From contig JASLIY010000033.1 in the NCBI GenBank assembly GCA_030152675.1, forward strand, positions 1 through 10,725: DNA of 10,725 bases. The letters are read 5' to 3'. Below are positions 1 through 5,811 of this stretch, piece by piece. The notes under the pieces are model-generated. The model ran no database searches. It was given only the letters and a program-made list of their open reading frames with translations, and was not told where the DNA came from. This DNA is from Acinetobacter sp. (GTDB taxonomy: Bacteria > Pseudomonadota > Gammaproteobacteria > Pseudomonadales > Moraxellaceae). The position numbers and the translations under genes are program-made. Position 1 is the stretch's first letter. Each line of letters starts with the position of its first letter.

Positions 1-990
1 GATTTCCTTCCAAGATGATTTAAACTTTCTGTCCCGATCACTTATCCCCGAACTGAGCCGAATCCCCTGACTGCCGCGCCGCACATTCTCCTCATAGGTT
101 TGTAATGCAGCGCTCATCAGCGTGGGCTCCAGACTATTCTTTGCCGATTGCGGCACCCCATCGGTGAGAAAGTAAATGCCTTGCCCATTACATTCCGGTG
201 AGGTCTTGTTGGTGATGGGGCTGATATAACGTTTGTACCAGCCACTCCCTTGGGTGAGATTGCTAGAATATTTGCGGTCGGCAAAATTAATCCCGCTATA
301 CAAGCTGTCTCCCGTGGTGGTTCCCAACATATAGGCTGCCGCTTCTGCATAGGCCGCAGCCGTTGGCGTTCCCCCATTGCCATGTAAATCTTCCGTGATG
401 AATTTCAAGACTTTGCTACGCTGAACTGAGCCAACCGGCCCCCAAGCTTCTGCGCTGATCCGCATATAGGCCCGACGATTGGTGTCCTTGCGATCGTCAT
501 CCAAAGCGCGAGTTCTCGCATCATAATAAGGATAGGTTCCGATCCCGATCTTGATCAGTGGGTCGATGGCATTCGAAGTGGCGAGTGTATACAAGGCATC
601 TTTCAAACGACTCATCCGATCGAGATACTTCTGTCCCGTTTGGGTCATACAGTAATTGATACGATAATTACGCTGTGGGTCTGGATGCGCTTGATTTAAC
701 CGCAACGCTCCATTCACAAACCTCTCATTTTGAGGCAAATCACAGGGCAATAGCCGATTTTTAAGATTCCATGGCCCCCGAGTATCCTTCTGCGGCGGAT
801 AGTCAACACTCGATGCCATTAGATCCATACTGCCCGAGGTATCTAGCATCATGGTGATCACCACCTCCCCCTTGGTCGCACTCTTATAAATCTCAATATC
901 ACTGGCCGGTGTCGTGGTACAACACCCGATCAGGAGTAGGAAGCGACTCGCCATCACGGCGATCGATTTATGCTGCTGCGTCATCTGCAT
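1..990 (-). CDS. pilY1: PilY1, type IV pilus tip adhesin/biogenesis protein, N-terminal part (runs off left edge)
   Basis: PilY1 is the large tip-associated protein of type IV pili, needed for pilus assembly, adhesion and, in Acinetobacter (where it is also called ComC), DNA uptake. The frame is open for all 330 codons from ATG at 990 to the window edge; the C-terminal beta-propeller expected of the family is not in view. A von Willebrand A domain is clear: the MIDAS motif DTSGSM at residues 50-55 (D50, S52, S54), the MIDAS threonine in GGTPT (T208) and the third metal-binding loop FLTDG (D277). About 60 residues lie between the MIDAS loop and the following helix (near 117-136), including C83 and C114, which could pair. 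The N-terminus is hydrophobic around residues 17-22 and ends in LIGCC, which resembles a lipobox. An AAGGTGGGG ribosome site lies at 992-1000. It follows pilX by 28 bp and is last in the visible operon. Identity is secure from the domain and the gene order. Confidence 0.9.
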   Translation of the reverse strand, partial: MQMTQQHKSIAVMASRFLLLIGCCTTTPASDIEIYKSATKGEVVITMMLDTSGSMDLMASSVDYPPQKDTRGPWNLKNRLLPCDLPQNERFVNGALRLNQAHPDPQRNYRINYCMTQTGQKYLDRMSRLKDALYTLATSNAIDPLIKIGIGTYPYYDARTRALDDDRKDTNRRAYMRISAEAWGPVGSVQRSKVLKFITEDLHGNGGTPTAAAYAEAAAYMLGTTTGDSLYSGINFADRKYSSNLTQGSGWYKRYISPITNKTSPECNGQGIYFLTDGVPQSAKNSLEPTLMSAALQTYEENVRRGSQGIRLSSGISDRDRKFKSSWKEI

Positions 991-1018
991 ACCCCACCTT
1001 GGCTTGAATCGCCACTGT

Positions 1019-1786
1019 CTAAGACGCTGTTTGAATAATGGTATGACCACCCACGATATAGTCCGCATGTTGGGTGTTATAAGGCACGTTATACTGTGCA
1101 AAACATGCACTCACCGCGGCAGCCGCGTGTTTAAAGCAGCCTTCGATCTGAGCAGTAGTGATCTTGCTAAAGCTTGGCAACACCGAAATCACGGTGACCG
1201 AGATCTGCTGCGAGATATTCGGCAGTGCTGACTGCCCCAAACTACTGCCCTGCACCAACTGCGACAAAGGTGGCGTCGCTTGGGTATTCTTCTGTACATA
1301 AATCTGAGACAACACCGCAGGCCGACCGGTTGCATAATCCGTTGCGCGACAAAATCCATTGATCCCCAGTTCGGTATTGGGCTGGCCTGAACGAATGACA
1401 CTGGCTTGATGCAGGCTAAAAAATGTGCTGCTCTTGGCGCGATAACAAAAGACCAATTCATCTTGACTATGCTCTGCCGCTTGGAAATAACTAAACATGC
1501 CATCCTGTGCCAACTGGCGTGCAATCAGCTTTGGATTTTCAATATAAAATAACGCTGCATCCGAGTTGGCCAACAACACAGCTTGAATTTGACTATGTGT
1601 GGCAATTTTCAATCCACTGAGGCTACTGCGTACCGCCAAACTCCCCAAGATCGCCATCAGTAGCACCATGATCAGGATGATCAATAAAGTCGCTCCGCGC
1701 TGCTGTCGAGCCTGCATCGCGGGCATACAAGGCAACACGCTGCAATGCAGCACAGGCCAAACTCGCACAGGTGTATTAACGCCCAT
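1019..1786 (-). CDS. pilX: PilX-family minor pilin
   Basis: PilX is a minor pilin of the type IV pilus tip/priming complex. The protein has the usual prepilin layout: a leader ending RQQRG, a cleavage site G|ATLL, one hydrophobic helix of about 20 residues, then a periplasmic domain with several cysteines, two of them near the C-terminus (GCF and ACF). Glu at mature position 5, present in most type IV pilins, is replaced by Ile. From memory this is normal for the PilX N-terminal family. The start is uncertain. ATG at 1786 has a GGGGGTG ribosome site six bases upstream and overlaps the end of pilW by 11 bp, but gives a 31-residue leader. ATG at 1717 would give an 8-residue leader but has no visible ribosome site. 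A further ATG at 1804 is possible. I chose 1786 (255 aa). It lies between pilW and pilY1, the conserved order. Confidence 0.85.
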   Translation of the reverse strand: MGVNTPVRVWPVLHCSVLPCMPAMQARQQRGATLLIILIMVLLMAILGSLAVRSSLSGLKIATHSQIQAVLLANSDAALFYIENPKLIARQLAQDGMFSYFQAAEHSQDELVFCYRAKSSTFFSLHQASVIRSGQPNTELGINGFCRATDYATGRPAVLSQIYVQKNTQATPPLSQLVQGSSLGQSALPNISQQISVTVISVLPSFSKITTAQIEGCFKHAAAAVSACFAQYNVPYNTQHADYIVGGHTIIQTAS

Positions 1787-2876
1787 CGTGCACCCCCAAG
1801 GCATTACGCAATGCCACCACCTGCGTCATATTTTGGCGTAAGTATTTTTTGGACAATTGGTCTTGCTGCAACTTAAGTGGAGTGCCCAGTAACTCAAACT
1901 CCTGTTGTGCTGCCGCTTGTGCTGTATTTGCTGCAGTATCCGCAGCAACAGCGGTCGATGAACGCAGCAGCAATCCCAGTTCGATCGAGATAATGTTGTA
2001 ATAGGATTGTGGCTGGGTCACGTGATTTGGCATCAATGCCAGATATTGATTGATCGTGAGATAGCGTAGCTTTCCATCGGGCGCCTTGACTCCCAATCGC
2101 ACTTTAAAGGCATCGACACGTTTCATGATCTGTTGACCACCATTGGTCGTCAACCCAGTGATGTGCTGGTCTCCGGCCACGTAATAACCACTCTGACAAA
2201 ACAAGGAATAGCCTGCTGCTTCACCTTTGATCTGCTGTGGATCTTTTTTAAGATAGTAGCGATTGACGATGATACGCTGCGCAGAAGCCTGAGCCGTCGA
2301 GCTTTGCGGATCATCTGAGCGCTGCTGGGTAAATTCTATTTTCTCACCTTCACAATCAAAGCCAGCCCGATAGACCTGAGTCGCGGATGTTGCACTTCGA
2401 TTTGCGTCGCTCTCAAGCACAGATCCGCCCAACTCATATTCAGGCAAATACTGAATCAGCAATTGATCGCTTTTTTGTTCTGTTGCGGCAACACCACTCT
2501 CCTGCTGTGTCCATAAGGCTTGGTAAGCCGATGCTTGACTCGCCATACTCGCAGGCAGATTGGCAGCACCAAAGATAATCCCTGATCCTTGAGCTTTATT
2601 ATTGATGAGTTGTTGCGATGGCATATTTAGATTGCTCTGTCGCAGATCAAAACTGAGCATCCCGATGGCCAAATTGGCGTTTTGCTGTAACTCATCCATG
2701 GCATTTTGCAAGCTCACCAAGCGCTGCGCACTCAGCAGCACAGCCATGGCAGCAGCCACCACGATCAGCCCCAAAGAGATCGCAATCATCAACTCAACCA
2801 AGCTATAACCTTGTACAGCGACACGGCGGGCATTGAGAACAGATTGCAAGCCTTTCACCGCAACACGACTCCGCAT
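1776..2876 (-). CDS. pilW: PilW-family minor pilin
   Basis: PilW is a minor pilin that, with PilV and PilX, builds the complex that starts pilus assembly and links PilY1 to the tip. The 366-residue protein begins with a basic 23-residue leader (three Arg and a Lys among the first 18 residues) followed by the prepilin peptidase site G23|Y24 in the sequence QGYSLVELMIAISLG. E28 is the conserved Glu at mature position 5. The hydrophobic helix spans roughly 24-50 and continues as an amphipathic stretch rich in Gln, as in PilW proteins. The large C-terminal domain contains few cysteines (in DCEGEK and LFCQSG), probably one disulfide. The start is well supported: GAAGGAG at the end of pilV lies seven bases before the ATG, and only 2 bp separate the pilV stop from this start, so translation is probably coupled. 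The C-terminal codons overlap pilX. Confidence 0.92.
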   Translation of the reverse strand: MRSRVAVKGLQSVLNARRVAVQGYSLVELMIAISLGLIVVAAAMAVLLSAQRLVSLQNAMDELQQNANLAIGMLSFDLRQSNLNMPSQQLINNKAQGSGIIFGAANLPASMASQASAYQALWTQQESGVAATEQKSDQLLIQYLPEYELGGSVLESDANRSATSATQVYRAGFDCEGEKIEFTQQRSDDPQSSTAQASAQRIIVNRYYLKKDPQQIKGEAAGYSLFCQSGYYVAGDQHITGLTTNGGQQIMKRVDAFKVRLGVKAPDGKLRYLTINQYLALMPNHVTQPQSYYNIISIELGLLLRSSTAVAADTAANTAQAAAQQEFELLGTPLKLQQDQLSKKYLRQNMTQVVALRNALGVHDGR

Positions 2877-2878
2877 CG

Positions 2879-3436
2879 TTAAACTCCTTCGGAATTAAAG
2901 GCTTCCATAAAAATGCAGCTTGAGCGCATGCGATATGCAGCACCCTGAGTACAATCTTTGGCTTTATCCCCATCATTGGGTTCGGTCTCGCCCCAAGCCA
3001 CATAAATACATTGGCGTTTCAACTGGATATTGGGACAGTCCAAAATGGCGACCCGCATCGCAAGAGCAGCGGCTTTTTGCTTCACCTGCTGGATATCGTA
3101 TTGCGCCATCTGCTGAGCACTGCAAAATTCTCCAGCCTGCTGCATTGTTTCATCCATCGCGGCAGCACAGGCCTTGTGGCTTGAACTGGCGAAGCTGTTT
3201 GAGCTGTCTTGCTGCGCATAGGTCTGATAAAAGCCAAAGCCGGCGCGGTTGATACGCATACGCTCTGCGAGATCACGTGCCAAATTCATGGCCTGAATAT
3301 TTTGCATGGCCTGTTGTGATGCATTCATCGCCCGCAGTTGTAAAGCGCCATAGCCCAATACCGCAATCGACAACAATGTCACTGCGACCATGACTTCAAT
3401 CAGGCCAATCCCCTGCTGGCGTGCATGTCGTTGCAT
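2879..3436 (-). CDS. pilV: PilV-family minor pilin
   Basis: First clear gene of the minor-pilin operon. The N-terminus is a textbook type IV prepilin: a 9-residue leader MQRHARQQG, cleavage before I10, then GLIEVMVAVTLLSIAVLG with E14 as the conserved Glu at mature position 5. The hydrophobic helix runs into a helical segment ending near LAERMRINRAGFG, a motif typical of PilV, where the globular domain starts. This domain holds about seven cysteines. The open frame extends seven codons upstream to a TTG at 3457, but the ATG at 3436 is preferred: it has AGGGG at 3445-3449 with eight-base spacing, and it gives the short leader expected. The protein is then 185 aa. In many gammaproteobacteria a GspH-type pilin gene (fimU or fimT) precedes pilV. 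Here the next gene upstream is ettA, so the cluster starts at pilV unless a GspH-type gene lies elsewhere. Confidence 0.9.
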   Translation of the reverse strand: MQRHARQQGIGLIEVMVAVTLLSIAVLGYGALQLRAMNASQQAMQNIQAMNLARDLAERMRINRAGFGFYQTYAQQDSSNSFASSSHKACAAAMDETMQQAGEFCSAQQMAQYDIQQVKQKAAALAMRVAILDCPNIQLKRQCIYVAWGETEPNDGDKAKDCTQGAAYRMRSSCIFMEAFNSEGV

Positions 3437-3441
3437 CCCAA

Positions 3442-3504
3442 TCACCCCTGACAGCAAGCATCCAAGCTTAAATTAAAGCGGTATTGCACTTGATCTTGAT
3501 TCAT
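3442..3504 (-). CDS. possible 20-codon leader ORF in front of pilV
   Basis: A short frame starts at ATG 3504, encodes 20 residues (MNQDQVQY...DACCQG) and stops at TGA, five bases before the pilV ATG. It has its own good ribosome site, AAGGGG at 3511-3516, six bases from the ATG. Its last codons, CAG GGG, supply the pilV ribosome site. This arrangement would couple pilV translation to passage of ribosomes over the leader. The product has a Cys-Cys pair near its end and no membrane segment. I recognise no homologue. It could instead be chance, or the eroded tail of a lost upstream gene: the frame is open back to a TAA near 3607-3609, but no pilin-like sequence is visible there. Confidence 0.35.
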   Translation of the reverse strand: MNQDQVQYRFNLSLDACCQG

Positions 3505-3590
3505 GCTGTTCCCCTTGCGAAAAAGCATAGCGAATAATGCCGCTGATCCAATCCATGACAGATAAAGGGTAGAAAAAAACGGATGACTGT

Positions 3591-3618
3591 AATTTAGGAT
3601 TCTAGGTTATGCGATCAA
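3591..3618 (-). promoter_or_regulatory. candidate promoter of the minor-pilin operon
   Basis: On the minus strand, TTGATC (3613-3618) and TAAATT (3591-3596) are separated by 16 bases, each matching four of six sigma-70 consensus positions. It lies downstream of the ettA terminators and about 80 bases before the leader ORF. A second, weaker pair is TTGGAT (3546-3551) with TATGCT (3524-3529). Some promoter is expected here because two terminators separate the pil genes from ettA, but this exact choice is a guess. Confidence 0.25.
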
Positions 3619-3696
3619 ATTAACACTCCACCCTCAAGCCACTCACCTCACCTCTACGCCATCAAGCGCAACAACAGCCGTACAAATCAGCAAGGC

Positions 3697-3727
3697 AAAA
3701 AAAATCCCTGTCAAAGACAGGGATTTT
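3697..3727 (-). terminator. strong rho-independent terminator downstream of ettA
   Basis: Perfect 12-bp stem: AAAATCCCTGTC (3701-3712) and GACAGGGATTTT (3716-3727) around a 3-base loop. Read on the minus strand, the hairpin runs straight into an uninterrupted series of eight T, four of them in the stem, ending at 3697. This is the stronger of two consecutive terminators after ettA. The symmetry means it could also act on transcripts coming from the left. Confidence 0.85.
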
Positions 3728-3770
3728 GGGAGGCAAATCAGCCCCCACATGTGGACTGAAATGCTCTTTT

Positions 3771-3797
3771 AAGAAAAGCCCTGAAATTCAGGGGCTT
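3771..3797 (-). terminator. first hairpin terminator after ettA
   Basis: On the minus strand, AAGCCCCTGAA pairs with TTCAGGGCTT (one bulged base) and is followed by TTCTT, so the T-run is TTTTCTT. It begins about 25 bases after the ettA stop codon. With the hairpin at 3697-3727 it forms a double terminator that should isolate the pilin operon from ettA transcription. Confidence 0.7.
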
Positions 3798-3821
3798 ATA
3801 CGGATCTACGCACTCAAGCGA

Positions 3822-5483
3822 TTAACCGCCAATTTTACGATATTTTTTGCCTTTCTGTTCCGCTTCATCACCTAAACGGGCACGACGATAAGTCTCGTAC
3901 TCATTATAGTTACCGGCAAAGAATTCAGGCTGTTCATTTTCAAATGACAAGATATGCGTTGCAATACGGTCCAAGAACCAGCGGTCATGCGAAACCACCA
4001 TCACAGTGCCTGGGAAGACCAAAATTGCATCTTCAAGCGCACGTAAAGTTTCGATATCCAAGTCGTTTGATGGCTCATCGAGAAGGATCACGTTGGCGCC
4101 CAACTGTAGAATTTTCGCCAGTTGTAAACGGTTACGCTCACCCCCTGACAACTCACCGACACGTTTTTGCTGATCAGAGCCTTTGAAGTTAAAGCGACCG
4201 ATATAAGCACGTGATGGAATTTCATAGTCACCGACTTTGAGGATATCCAAGCCGCCTGACACTTCTTCCCATACGGTTTTGTTGTTGTCGAGCGTGTCAC
4301 GGATCTGACCCACGTAAGCCACTTTAACCGACTCACCCAAGGTCATCACACCGCTATCCGGTTGCTGCTCGCCAGTCATCATACGGAAGAGTGTGGTTTT
4401 ACCCGCACCATTCGGACCGACAATACCCACGATCGCAGTCGGTGGTACAGTGAACGAAAGATTTTCGTACAACACGCGGCCATTAAATGATTTACTGATG
4501 TTCTCAACTTCAACCACTTTGTTACCCAAACGTGGGCCAGGTGGAATATAAATTTCTGAAGTTTCGTTACGCTGTTGGAATTCTTTAGAGTTCAACTCCT
4601 CAAAACGTTCCATACGTGCTTTGTTTTTCTTTTGCTGACCTTTCGCATTAGAACGAACCCATTCCAATTCTTTTTTCAAGGCTTTAGCAAAAGATTCTTC
4701 TTGCTTGTTTTCTTGTTCTAAGCGCGCATTTTTCTGCTCTAACCAAGATGAGTAGTTACCTTGGTATGGAATACCATGTCCACGGTCAAGCTCTAAGATC
4801 CACTCAGCCACGTTATCCAAGAAATAACGGTCATGCGTAATCGCCACGATGGTGCCAGGGAAGTCTTTGAGGAAACGTTCCAACCATGTGACGGACTCAG
4901 CGTCCAAATGGTTCGTCGGTTCGTCGAGCAACAACATGTCAGGTTTAGACAACAATAAACGACACAGTGCAACACGGCGACGCTCACCACCAGATAACTT
5001 AGATACATCAGCATCCCAAGCAGGAAGGTTCAAGGCACCTGCCGCTTGTTCAAGTTGGTTGTTGAGGTTGTGTGCATCCCAAGCATGAATGATTGCTTCT
5101 AGCTTTTCTTGCTCTTTGGCCAAAGCATCAAAGTCGGCATCTTCAGCTGCGTATTCAGCGAAAACTTCATCCAAACGTGCCAAAGCATCCAAAGGTTCGC
5201 GTAAACCATCTTCAACGTTACCGCGAACGTCTTTGCTGTCATCTAATGGCGGTTCTTGCTCGAGATAACCGATTTTAATACCCGGTTGCGCGCGCGCTTC
5301 ACCAGAGAAGTCTTTATCTACGCCAGCCATAATCCGTAGCAACGTCGACTTACCCGCACCGTTTAAACCGAGCACACCAATTTTTGCGCCGGGGAAAAAT
5401 GACAAAGAGATGTCCTTCAGGATCTCACGCTTCGGTGGAACCATCTTTGACACACGATTCATCGTGTAAATGTATTGGGCCAC
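3822..5483 (-). CDS. ettA: EttA, energy-dependent translational throttle protein (ABC-F ATPase)
   Basis: EttA is a cytosolic ABC-F protein that binds the ribosomal E site and gates entry into the elongation cycle according to the ATP/ADP ratio. Two ATPase domains are visible (numbered from GTG at 5483, 553 aa). The first has Walker A GLNGAGKST (39-47), signature LSGGE (163-167) and Walker B LLLDE ending at E188. The second has GPNGAGKTT (356-364), signature LSGGE (445-449) and LLDE ending at E470. H217 and H499 are the switch histidines. An arm insertion lies near 90-135 and a basic, charged interdomain linker near 245-315; there is no transmembrane segment. The catalytic glutamates fall at 188 and 470, the numbers I recall for E. 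coli EttA. This supports GTG as start over the TTG six codons upstream, as does the GAGGAG ribosome site (5490-5495), which lies inside that extension. Single-gene transcript, divergent from metY. Confidence 0.96.
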   Translation of the reverse strand: MAQYIYTMNRVSKMVPPKREILKDISLSFFPGAKIGVLGLNGAGKSTLLRIMAGVDKDFSGEARAQPGIKIGYLEQEPPLDDSKDVRGNVEDGLREPLDALARLDEVFAEYAAEDADFDALAKEQEKLEAIIHAWDAHNLNNQLEQAAGALNLPAWDADVSKLSGGERRRVALCRLLLSKPDMLLLDEPTNHLDAESVTWLERFLKDFPGTIVAITHDRYFLDNVAEWILELDRGHGIPYQGNYSSWLEQKNARLEQENKQEESFAKALKKELEWVRSNAKGQQKKNKARMERFEELNSKEFQQRNETSEIYIPPGPRLGNKVVEVENISKSFNGRVLYENLSFTVPPTAIVGIVGPNGAGKTTLFRMMTGEQQPDSGVMTLGESVKVAYVGQIRDTLDNNKTVWEEVSGGLDILKVGDYEIPSRAYIGRFNFKGSDQQKRVGELSGGERNRLQLAKILQLGANVILLDEPSNDLDIETLRALEDAILVFPGTVMVVSHDRWFLDRIATHILSFENEQPEFFAGNYNEYETYRRARLGDEAEQKGKKYRKIGG

Positions 5484-5538
5484 GTAGGACTCCTCAATCA
5501 AAAATCAAAACATCGCAAATGCGAAAAATATCTCGGAC

Positions 5539-5544
5539 ATTATA
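5539..5544 (-). promoter_or_regulatory. ettA promoter -10 element
   Basis: On the minus strand this is a perfect TATAAT, placing the transcript start near 5532 and giving a leader of about 50 bases before the GTG start at 5483. The -35 region is a T-rich stretch with only a weak match. A small inverted repeat, TCGCA AA TGCGA (5513-5524), lies just inside the predicted leader. Confidence 0.6.
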
Positions 5545-5705
5545 CGATGAAAGCGCTGAAAAAATAAGGCGTTTAATTTTTATCTGCAGATGCTTCAGAT
5601 CAACAAACTTTAGATACAAAATCAAGCACCCACACTTAATTAATATTACAAATGGGCAGCGAACTTGGCTTTTTATTCAAGTCACAACGCAATTTGCTCA
5701 AATAG

Positions 5706-5723
5706 AAAATTGATATCTATTTT
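5706..5723. repeat. 18-bp near-perfect palindrome upstream of metY
   Basis: AAAATTGATATCTATTTT has two-fold symmetry around GATATC with one mismatched pair. It lies about 50-65 bases upstream of the proposed metY -10 element and could bind a dimeric regulator. AT-rich intergenic DNA yields such sequences by chance fairly often, and no regulator gene is in view. Confidence 0.3.
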
Positions 5724-5770
5724 AGGTATAAAGGTCGTAGTTTTTTTACCTTTCATTCATAAGTAAAAAT

Positions 5771-5778
5771 GCTAAACT
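5771..5778 (+). promoter_or_regulatory. candidate metY promoter, extended -10
   Basis: TGCTAAACT (5770-5778) resembles an extended -10 element (TG, one base, then TAAACT, four of six matches). The -35 position holds only a weak match. Initiation near 5785 would leave almost no leader for the ATG at 5788 but about 27 bases for the ATG at 5812, which is one reason for choosing the latter as the metY start. Confidence 0.35.
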
Positions 5779-5811
5779 CGCTTAATAATGAAATACATAG
5801 ATGATGGAATC

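Larger units (their letters stand above)
3437..3821. other. intergenic region between ettA and pilV
   Basis: This 385-bp stretch separates two genes read in the same direction. On its ettA side it holds two hairpins (3776-3797 and 3697-3727), and between them a 10-bp palindrome CCACATGTGG (3745-3754) of unknown meaning. On its pilV side it holds promoter-like hexamers and the possible leader ORF. I see no further gene. The GspH-type pilin gene often found in front of pilV is absent. Confidence 0.7.
5484..5811. other. divergent ettA/metY regulatory region
   Basis: This 328-bp AT-rich stretch lies between two genes read outward. Near ettA it holds the TATAAT box and a short inverted repeat. 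In the middle it holds an 18-bp near-perfect palindrome (5706-5723). Near metY it holds an extended -10-like sequence. I see no gene, no S-adenosylmethionine riboswitch-like fold and no MetJ-box-like AGACGTCT repeat. Confidence 0.6.

Noticed and set aside
117..383. 88-residue minus-strand frame
   Set aside because: It is a shifted frame inside pilY1; the pilY1 frame is uninterrupted and carries the VWA motifs.
914..1231. 105-residue plus-strand frame opposite pilY1 and pilX
   Set aside because: It is antisense to two well-supported pilin genes and is Cys/His/Arg-rich without a recognisable motif.
3505..3606. Remnant of a fimU/fimT pilin gene upstream of pilV
   Set aside because: The frame is open from about 3606 but shows no prepilin leader, no Glu5 motif and no GspH-like sequence; too short to call a pseudogene.
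5384..5713. 109-residue plus-strand frame reaching from inside ettA into the ettA/metY spacer
   Set aside because: Its first third is antisense to the conserved ettA N-terminus, composition is unlike a protein (many Arg, Ser, Lys, no domain), and it runs across the ettA promoter.
5788..5811. Upstream ATG for metY
   Set aside because: No ribosome site precedes it, the eight extra residues are outside the family consensus, and the likely transcript start is only a few bases away.
5545..5811. Methionine-related riboswitch or MetJ-type operator in front of metY
   Set aside because: I found neither the conserved riboswitch helices nor AGACGTCT-like tandem boxes; the leader is probably too short for a riboswitch.
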